64,000 bases of DNA from Neotamlana sedimentorum (GTDB taxonomy: Bacteria > Bacteroidota > Bacteroidia > Flavobacteriales > Flavobacteriaceae): assembly GCF_000943565.1 (NCBI RefSeq), contig NZ_JTDW01000012.1, positions 1-64,000 of the forward strand, read 5' to 3'. Both the position numbers and the translations under genes were made by a program. The notes beneath the pieces were generated by a model, which did no database searches, was not told where the DNA came from, and saw nothing but the letters and a program-made list of their open reading frames with translations. This document shows, in pieces, positions 54,452 to 61,062 of the stretch. Numbering within the stretch: the stretch's first letter is position 1; every line of letters begins with the position of its first letter.

Positions 54452-56866
54452 ATGGCTAAGCGTAAACCCAAAACTAAAAAAACACCTAGTAAAAAAATTA
54501 AAGTACCTAGTTTTAAACTATCTAACCAGCAAAAACTGGTTTTAGGTAGCTTTTTGGTTATTTTTGGTATTATTCTTTGTATTTCATTTATCTCTTTTTT
54601 CTTTACAGGTGAAGCAGACCAAAGTAGTCTTTCGAATTTCACAAATAGAAATATCGAAACCAAAAACTGGCTTAGCAAAACCGGTGCTTGGTTAAGTAAT
54701 CTTTTTATTCATCAAGGTTTTGGAGTTGCTTCATTTATATTTTCCGGACTAATTTTCTTGTCTGGAATTTACGTTTTAATGAATTTAAACAAGGCCAAAC
54801 TTCGAAAACATTGGTTTTGGGGCACTTTAATTGTTATTTGGCTCTCTATATTATTTGGTTTTTTTAAAAACCAAATGGATGTTCTGGGTGGTACCGTAGG
54901 CTTCGAACTCAATTCATTTTTACAAGATTATATTGGTAAGATAGGCACCTCTCTACTACTTTTGCTTGGATTAATCTCCTACTTAGCCATTCGTTTTAAA
55001 GTAACTTTCGAGAGCATTTCAAACTTATTTAAATCGGCAAAAAAAGATTTAAAAGATGAATTTGAGGATGCTAATAATGACACTATAATCCCTGTGGATA
55101 ATAATTTATCTGATGAAGCCGAAGCTTTTAAAGAAGCTTTCGAAATTAATTTAGATAATAAACCAGAACTTAAACCCGAGCCAATTCCAGAACCTGGTAA
55201 GGTTGTAAAAACAGAATCTATTTCGGCACCTTTAGAAGTTAATGTTGCTGAAGCTGAAGAAGAGGAAGAAATTGAACCAGAACTGGAAATGGAAGTTAAA
55301 ACAGTAATTGATGAAGATGCTGAAAGAAAAAATCTAGCCAATAAATTGGTTGAAGATTTTGGTGAATTCGACCCCACATTAGAACTATCAAAATACCAGT
55401 TCCCTCCGCTCGATCTATTAAAAAGATACAACACCGAAGGCATTACTATAAACCAGGAAGAACTAGAAGCCAATAAAAATCGTATTGTAGATACTTTAAG
55501 TAATTATAAAATTGGTATTGCAAGTATAAAAGCCACCATTGGGCCAACCGTAACACTTTACGAAATTGTACCAGATGCAGGAATTCGAATTTCAAAAATT
55601 AAAAATTTAGAAGACGACATTGCGCTTTCGCTTTCGGCCCTTGGTATTCGAATTATAGCACCAATCCCTGGAAAAGGAACTATTGGTATTGAAGTACCAA
55701 ACACCAATGCCACTATTGTTTCTATGCGATCGGTAATTGCGGCTAAAAAGTTTCAAAGTTCCGACATGCATTTACCTATTGCACTTGGTAAAACCATTAG
55801 TAATGAAACTTTTGTTGTTGATTTAGCAAAAATGCCTCACTTGCTTATGGCAGGTGCAACAGGCCAAGGTAAATCGGTTGGGCTTAATGCTATTTTAACG
55901 TCTTTACTTTATAAAAAACATCCTGCCGAGGTTAAATTTATTCTTGTAGATCCTAAAAAAGTAGAATTAACGCTTTTTAATAAAATTGAACGCCATTACT
56001 TAGCCAAACTACCAGATAGTGAAGAAGCCATTATTACAGATAACACTAAGGTAATCAACACCTTAAATTCGCTTTGTATTGAAATGGATAACCGTTACGA
56101 ACTGCTTAAAAATGCTATGTGTCGTAACATTGTTGAGTACAATAAAAAGTTTAAAGACCGAAAGTTAAACCCAAACGATGGGCATCAATATTTACCTTAC
56201 ATTGTTTTAGTAGTTGATGAGTTTGCCGATTTAATAATGACTGCTGGCAAAGAAGTAGAAACTCCAATTGCTCGTTTAGCTCAATTAGCTCGTGCCATTG
56301 GCATTCACTTAATTATTGCAACGCAACGTCCGTCAGTTAACGTTATTACTGGTATTATTAAAGCAAATTTCCCTGCAAGAATTGCATTTAGGGTAACTTC
56401 AAAAATAGATTCACGTACCATTTTAGATGGCTCGGGAGCCGACCAACTTATTGGTCGTGGAGACATGCTTTATACACAAGGTAATGATTTAATTCGTGTA
56501 CAATGTGCCTTTGTTGACACGCCTGAAGTTGAAAAAATAACCGACTATATTGGAGCCCAAAAAGCCTATCCTGATGCTTATTTACTTCCGGAATATGTAG
56601 GAGAAGAAAGTGGCACAAGTCTTGATATAGACATTGCAGATCGCGATAAACTGTTTAAAGATGCCGCCATTGTAATTGTAACTGCCCAACAAGGTTCGGC
56701 CTCGTTGTTGCAACGAAAACTAAAACTAGGCTATAATAGAGCCGGTCGAATTATAGATCAATTAGAAGCTGCAGGCATTGTTGGCCCGTTTGAAGGCAGT
56801 AAAGCACGCCAAGTTTTAATACCCGATTTAATTGCATTAGATCAACATTTAGAAAACGAAATTTAA
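54452..56866 (+). CDS. ftsK: DNA translocase FtsK/SpoIIIE family
   Basis: The 804-residue protein has a basic N-terminus, four membrane spans within residues ~30-190, and an acidic linker (residues ~200-300, rich in Glu and Pro). The motor domain has Walker A LLMAGATGQGKSVGLNAI and Walker B YIVLVVDEFADLIM, and a C-terminal gamma winged helix (GSASLLQRKLKLGYNRAGRIIDQLE, GPFEGSKARQVLI) that reads chromosome polarity sequences. It moves and sorts DNA at the division septum. LolA-like, LptF/G-like and ribBA-like genes follow. Confidence 0.95.
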   Translation: MAKRKPKTKKTPSKKIKVPSFKLSNQQKLVLGSFLVIFGIILCISFISFFFTGEADQSSLSNFTNRNIETKNWLSKTGAWLSNLFIHQGFGVASFIFSGLIFLSGIYVLMNLNKAKLRKHWFWGTLIVIWLSILFGFFKNQMDVLGGTVGFELNSFLQDYIGKIGTSLLLLLGLISYLAIRFKVTFESISNLFKSAKKDLKDEFEDANNDTIIPVDNNLSDEAEAFKEAFEINLDNKPELKPEPIPEPGKVVKTESISAPLEVNVAEAEEEEEIEPELEMEVKTVIDEDAERKNLANKLVEDFGEFDPTLELSKYQFPPLDLLKRYNTEGITINQEELEANKNRIVDTLSNYKIGIASIKATIGPTVTLYEIVPDAGIRISKIKNLEDDIALSLSALGIRIIAPIPGKGTIGIEVPNTNATIVSMRSVIAAKKFQSSDMHLPIALGKTISNETFVVDLAKMPHLLMAGATGQGKSVGLNAILTSLLYKKHPAEVKFILVDPKKVELTLFNKIERHYLAKLPDSEEAIITDNTKVINTLNSLCIEMDNRYELLKNAMCRNIVEYNKKFKDRKLNPNDGHQYLPYIVLVVDEFADLIMTAGKEVETPIARLAQLARAIGIHLIIATQRPSVNVITGIIKANFPARIAFRVTSKIDSRTILDGSGADQLIGRGDMLYTQGNDLIRVQCAFVDTPEVEKITDYIGAQKAYPDAYLLPEYVGEESGTSLDIDIADRDKLFKDAAIVIVTAQQGSASLLQRKLKLGYNRAGRIIDQLEAAGIVGPFEGSKARQVLIPDLIALDQHLENEI

Positions 56867-56879
56867 TTAATAAAAAACA

Positions 56880-57515
56880 ATGAAAAAATTTATAACATTA
56901 GCCTTACTTACACTTTCAATTTCGGCATTTGCTCAAAATAATGGCAAAGCACTATTAAACGAAGTTTCAGAAAAAGTAAAAAGTTATAATAATATATCGA
57001 TAGACTTTAAATATACCCTTGAAAACATCTCAGAGAACGTTAAACAAGAAACCAAAGGCGATGTAATTATGCAAGGTGATAAATACCGATTAAACATTTT
57101 AGGAGTAACCCGACTTTTTGATGGCAACAAACTATACAGCATTAGTCCTGAAGATGAAGAAGTAACCATTTCTGCAGAAACTGACGATGATGGTAGCGCT
57201 ATTACACCAAGTAAAATGCTATCTTTTTACGAAGAAGGCTATACTTATAAATTAGATATTGAACAAAATATTAATGGGCGCAAAATTCAATATGTAAAAT
57301 TAATACCTATTGATTCTAACTCCGAAATTAAAACCATTCATTTAGGTGTAGATTCTAAAACGAAAAACATTTACAACCTTATTCAATTAGGTAAAAATGG
57401 AACAAAAACAACATTAACGGTAAATTCATTTAAAACTAACACCCCGTTATCAAAAACCTTATTTACCTTTGATTCTACCAAATATAGCGATTATTACATC
57501 AATAATTTAGACTAA
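56880..57515 (+). CDS. LolA-like outer-membrane lipoprotein carrier
   Basis: The 211-residue protein has a signal peptide (residues 1-18, ending AFAQ) and the LolA core pattern: VKSYNNISIDFKYTLENISENV, GDVIMQGDKYRLNILG, LFDGNKLYSISPEDEEVTIS, then TPSKMLSFYEEGYTYKL. LolA shuttles lipoproteins across the periplasm. It starts 13 nt after ftsK and stops 7 nt before the LptF/G-like gene. Confidence 0.88.
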   Translation: MKKFITLALLTLSISAFAQNNGKALLNEVSEKVKSYNNISIDFKYTLENISENVKQETKGDVIMQGDKYRLNILGVTRLFDGNKLYSISPEDEEVTISAETDDDGSAITPSKMLSFYEEGYTYKLDIEQNINGRKIQYVKLIPIDSNSEIKTIHLGVDSKTKNIYNLIQLGKNGTKTTLTVNSFKTNTPLSKTLFTFDSTKYSDYYINNLD

Positions 57516-57522
57516 CTTTTTA

Positions 57523-59505
57523 GTGAAAATTTTAGATCGTTACATATTAACAACGTACCTACGTACATTTTTCAGCGTGTTTACTATACTCATGCTGATT
57601 TTTATATTACAAACTGTTTGGCTTTATATTAGAGAGTTGGCTGGTAAAGACATGGACATTGTTATTATTGGCAAATTTCTGCTTTATGCGCTTCCTAAAT
57701 TAATTCCATTAGTTGTTCCGCTTACCATTTTATTAGCTTCCATTATGGTTTTTGGTAGTTTTGCCGAAAATTATGAGTTTGCTGCCATGAAATCTACTGG
57801 TATTTCATTGCAACGTGCTATGTCAGGCTTGAGCGTATTTATTGTAATACTTGGTATTACTACATTTTTCTTTGCAAATAACGCCATACCTTGGGCGGAA
57901 TTAAACTTTTACAATTTACGCCGAAACATTGCTAAATTAAAGCCATCTATGGCTATTGCAGAAGGACAATTCAATCCTATTGAGTCAACACCATACAATA
58001 TAAAAGTGAGATCAAAACACGGTGAACGCGATCAATTCTTAAACGATGTTATTATACATGTAAAAGGATCTAAAAATGAAAATGCAACTACCATAATTTC
58101 AAAAGAAGGCGAACTAGCAAGCGAAAAAGATTCTAATGTTTTAAAATTAATATTAACCGACGGTTATTATTACAGCGATGTATCTCCTGAAAAAAGAAAA
58201 GACCGCGAAAAAAAGCCGTTTGCAAAAACCAAATTCGAAACTAAAATTATAAACATCGATTTATCGGAATTAAACAATATAGATATCGATGAAAAGTCTC
58301 AAACCGATAAATACAGTATGCTTAATGTCTCAGGATTAAACGAATCGATAGACTCGCTTGGGGAAAAAGCAAAACGCGACTACGAAATATTTGCCAAGAA
58401 TTTACACCAGCGTTCCAGCTTATTACTACCTAAAAAAATCACAACGGCTAATAACAATGTAAACCCCACAGATTCGACCTATTTAGGCAACCTTCTGGAT
58501 ATTTATAATACAAAGAAAAAGCTTCAACTCATTGAAAATACTATGCGTACACTAGCGAGTCCGCAGCAAATAATAAATTCTAAAGAAACCAATTTAAAAG
58601 TTCAAAACGAAATTTACAATCGACATATTATTTCATTGCACGAAAAATTTGCATTGGGTTTTGCCTGTATCATACTGTTTTTTGTTGGGGCTCCATTGGG
58701 AGCACTTATTCGTAAAGGTGGTATAGGTTTACCAATGGTAATCGCTATTTTACTGTTTTTAACTTATCATTTTATAGGAATTTTTGCTACCAACAGTGCT
58801 AAAAAAGGTGGTTTCAACCCAGTTTTAGCGCCATGGTTTTCAACATTAGTCATGTTACCTTTAGGTGTATTTTTAACTAAACGGGCTACAGCCGATAAAG
58901 GCTTATTCGATTTTGATAGCATTTTAGATCCGCTTAAAAAAATATTCAAAATAAAAGAGAAAAATTCGCACGATTATAAATTTTTAAATTCTCAAAAAAA
59001 TAACGAATTAATCGATATTATTAACAATTATGAAGCTTTAGGTCACGACGAAACTTGCCGACATGAAGCCTATAAAGTGCTCATTTCACGCGGTAACGAT
59101 TTAGACGACATAATCGAAAAGGGTTTAATTATAAAGCCAGATTATAAAGTTTCAGAAACATTAATAAGGCAATCGTATAATCCTCATGCTAAATTTGCAA
59201 TATCCTTATTTATTGTTGGTATTGCGCTTTTAGTTCTTCATTTTGTATTTAAAAATAATAAGTTACCATCTGTGGCAACAGCTTCCATTCAGTTAAGTAT
59301 TATGTCTCTTATTCTATTTATAATTTATTATTTAAAATCCTTAAAAGATTTATTTTCGTTTTACCGCTTCATTAATAAACCTCGTAAAAAACCAGCACTT
59401 ATTTTAGTAATTATAGGCTTTCCGTTATACTTTATTTCTCATCTATTGTTTAAAGAAAAAGTAAAAGAAGACTTAAAGTTAAATTATTTAGAATCTTTAA
59501 AATAA
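57523..59505 (+). CDS. LptF/LptG-family lipopolysaccharide export permease with C-terminal extension
   Basis: The 660-residue protein starts with GTG at 57523-57525 (VKILDRYILTTYLRTFF). The LptF/G core comprises spans near residues 15-35, 60-80 and 100-120, a periplasmic beta-jellyroll region, and three more spans at ~375-450 (FFVGAPLGALIRKGGIGLP). About 200 extra residues follow with a polar helical segment and three additional spans (~560-645). Part of the Lpt complex that lifts lipid A/LPS from the inner membrane. The extension is larger than in E. coli LptF/G (~360 residues). Confidence 0.88.
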   Translation: MKILDRYILTTYLRTFFSVFTILMLIFILQTVWLYIRELAGKDMDIVIIGKFLLYALPKLIPLVVPLTILLASIMVFGSFAENYEFAAMKSTGISLQRAMSGLSVFIVILGITTFFFANNAIPWAELNFYNLRRNIAKLKPSMAIAEGQFNPIESTPYNIKVRSKHGERDQFLNDVIIHVKGSKNENATTIISKEGELASEKDSNVLKLILTDGYYYSDVSPEKRKDREKKPFAKTKFETKIINIDLSELNNIDIDEKSQTDKYSMLNVSGLNESIDSLGEKAKRDYEIFAKNLHQRSSLLLPKKITTANNNVNPTDSTYLGNLLDIYNTKKKLQLIENTMRTLASPQQIINSKETNLKVQNEIYNRHIISLHEKFALGFACIILFFVGAPLGALIRKGGIGLPMVIAILLFLTYHFIGIFATNSAKKGGFNPVLAPWFSTLVMLPLGVFLTKRATADKGLFDFDSILDPLKKIFKIKEKNSHDYKFLNSQKNNELIDIINNYEALGHDETCRHEAYKVLISRGNDLDDIIEKGLIIKPDYKVSETLIRQSYNPHAKFAISLFIVGIALLVLHFVFKNNKLPSVATASIQLSIMSLILFIIYYLKSLKDLFSFYRFINKPRKKPALILVIIGFPLYFISHLLFKEKVKEDLKLNYLESLK

Positions 59506-59509
59506 GTAA

Positions 59510-59517
59510 TATCTTTG
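59510..59517 (+). promoter_or_regulatory. -7 box just before the ribBA-like gene
   Basis: TATCTTTG, followed by four nucleotides and the ATG at 59522; transcription near 59524 would exclude that ATG and favour the one at 59537. Confidence 0.4.
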
Positions 59518-59521
59518 CAAC

Positions 59522-60682
59522 ATGTTAGCAGAACCTATGACACAAAAAAAAGCTTCAAAATTTAAGTTACATTCTATTCAAGAAGCTATTGATGACATTA
59601 AAAATGGCAAAGTAATTATAGTTGTGGATGACGAAAATCGTGAAAATGAAGGCGATTTTGTAGCGGCAGCAGAAACCGTAACACCACAAATTATAAACTT
59701 TATGGCCACTCATGGTCGTGGTTTAATTTGCGCTCCTTTAACCGAAACCCGTTGTAAGGAGTTAGAGCTTAACATGATGGTTAACAACAACACCGACCCA
59801 ATGGAAACGGCCTTTACAGTTTCTGTAGATTTAAGAGGTGGCGGTGTAACCACAGGAATTTCTGCAAGCGATAGAGCAAAAACTATAGAAGCTTTAATTA
59901 ATAAAAACACTAAACCTTTTGAATTAGCACGTCCTGGACATATTTTTCCTTTAGTTGCAAAAGAAGGCGGCGTTTTACGTAGAACAGGCCATACCGAAGC
60001 GGCTATTGATTTTGCTAGATTGGCAGGACTACAACCCGCTGGTGTTATTGTTGAAATAATGAATGAAGATGGTAGTATGGCACGACTACCTCAACTTATG
60101 GATGTTGCCAAAAAACTAGATTTAAAAATAGTTTCTATTGAAGATTTAGTAGCTTACAGAATGCAACACGATTCTTTAATTGAAAAAAAGGAAGATTTCC
60201 AGATTGAAACTCGTTTTGGTAGTTTTAGACTTCGCGCTTACCAACAAACCACAAACAACCAAGTGCATATTGCCTTAACAAAAGGAACTTGGAACGACAA
60301 CGAAGAAGTCTTAACTCGTATAAATTCCAACCCAACAAATAACGATGTTTTAGGAGCCATTACTAGCAATGTTGACGCCCAACTAAATAATATGTTCAAG
60401 GTTATAAACAACGAAGGCAAAGGCGCCATACTATTTATAAACCAAGAATCGCAATCGATGAATATTTTAAAGCGATTGCAAACTTTAAAAGCACAACAAA
60501 CACCTAATCAAATTACTAATGCTCCAAAAATTAGTATGGACGCTAGAGATTTTGGTATTGGTGCACAAATACTACACGATTTAAACATTCACAAACTAAA
60601 ACTATTATCAAATAGCCAACAAACCAAACGTGTTGGTTTAATTGGTTATGGATTGGAGATTGTTGAATATGTAAATTATTAA
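59522..60682 (+). CDS. ribB: RibBA-like protein: DHBP synthase with degenerate GTP cyclohydrolase II domain
   Basis: Residues ~15-215 form 3,4-dihydroxy-2-butanone-4-phosphate synthase (IIVVDDENRENEGDFVAAAE, FMATHGRGLICAPL, RPGHIFPLVAKEGGVLRRTGHTEAAIDFARLAG), which supplies the riboflavin xylene ring. The C-terminal half aligns with GTP cyclohydrolase II but lacks the three zinc cysteines (the RINSNPTNNDVLGAITSNVDA region replaces SEC...GSxRCDCG) and the QEGRG element. It is therefore probably only a DHBP synthase. The ATG at 59522 or at 59537 (Met6) may be used. Confidence 0.9.
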   Translation: MLAEPMTQKKASKFKLHSIQEAIDDIKNGKVIIVVDDENRENEGDFVAAAETVTPQIINFMATHGRGLICAPLTETRCKELELNMMVNNNTDPMETAFTVSVDLRGGGVTTGISASDRAKTIEALINKNTKPFELARPGHIFPLVAKEGGVLRRTGHTEAAIDFARLAGLQPAGVIVEIMNEDGSMARLPQLMDVAKKLDLKIVSIEDLVAYRMQHDSLIEKKEDFQIETRFGSFRLRAYQQTTNNQVHIALTKGTWNDNEEVLTRINSNPTNNDVLGAITSNVDAQLNNMFKVINNEGKGAILFINQESQSMNILKRLQTLKAQQTPNQITNAPKISMDARDFGIGAQILHDLNIHKLKLLSNSQQTKRVGLIGYGLEIVEYVNY

Positions 60683-60790
60683 ATCTAGCCCCTAATTACT
60701 AAAATGTGTTTATAAAAAGAGAAAGGGAAGCAAACTTTCCTCCCAAAAAATTGTTGCTCCCCTTTTCAGGATTGATTAATAGCATCTTTG
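60683..60790. other. intergenic region after the ribBA-like gene
   Basis: It holds the terminator-like hairpin at 60721-60767. No coding potential is seen. Confidence 0.4.
60721..60767 (+). terminator. terminator-like hairpin after the ribBA-like gene
   Basis: GAAAGGGAAGCAA (60721-60733) and TTGCTCCCCTTTTC (60754-60767) pair with one bulge. No long T run follows, so confidence is moderate. Confidence 0.5.
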
Positions 60791-60976
60791 TTAATCCTTT
60801 ATAATTTCAATAGATTTGATGACTTTATTATTGTGTAAAACATGTAATATGTAAACGCCTTTTTTTAAATGATCTATACTCATATATAACTTATCTTGGC
60901 TGTTATCCTTTGGAGATTCAATCATTCTAGAACGTGTACTATTTTTTACTTTTATAAAGGTACAAGCAAAAGCCAT
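60791..60976 (-). pseudogene. orphan T9SS type A-like sorting tail, probable gene remnant
   Basis: The 61-codon frame ends with MSIDHLKKGVYILHVLHNN and then KSIEIIKD, the consensus end of T9SS type A sorting domains (L.KG.Y.L.V.....V.K.I.). It lacks a signal peptide and any cargo domain, and upstream sequence in the other frames shows no continuation. It is most likely the 3' end of a deleted secreted protein gene. It lies downstream of the hybrid kinase gene, in the same orientation. Confidence 0.5.
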
Positions 60977-61062
60977 TAATGAATACTACCATTGTTTCAA
61001 ATGATGCAACAAATGTCACAATAGTTGATTATAAATAATTTACAAACAAAAAAAACAGTGTT
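60977..61062. other. intergenic region between sorting-tail remnant and hybrid kinase gene
   Basis: 86 bp of AT-rich sequence with no recognisable feature. Confidence 0.4.

Noticed and set aside
55000-55480. serine-rich minus-strand frame opposite ftsK
   Set aside because: It is the reverse complement of the acidic, low-complexity FtsK linker.
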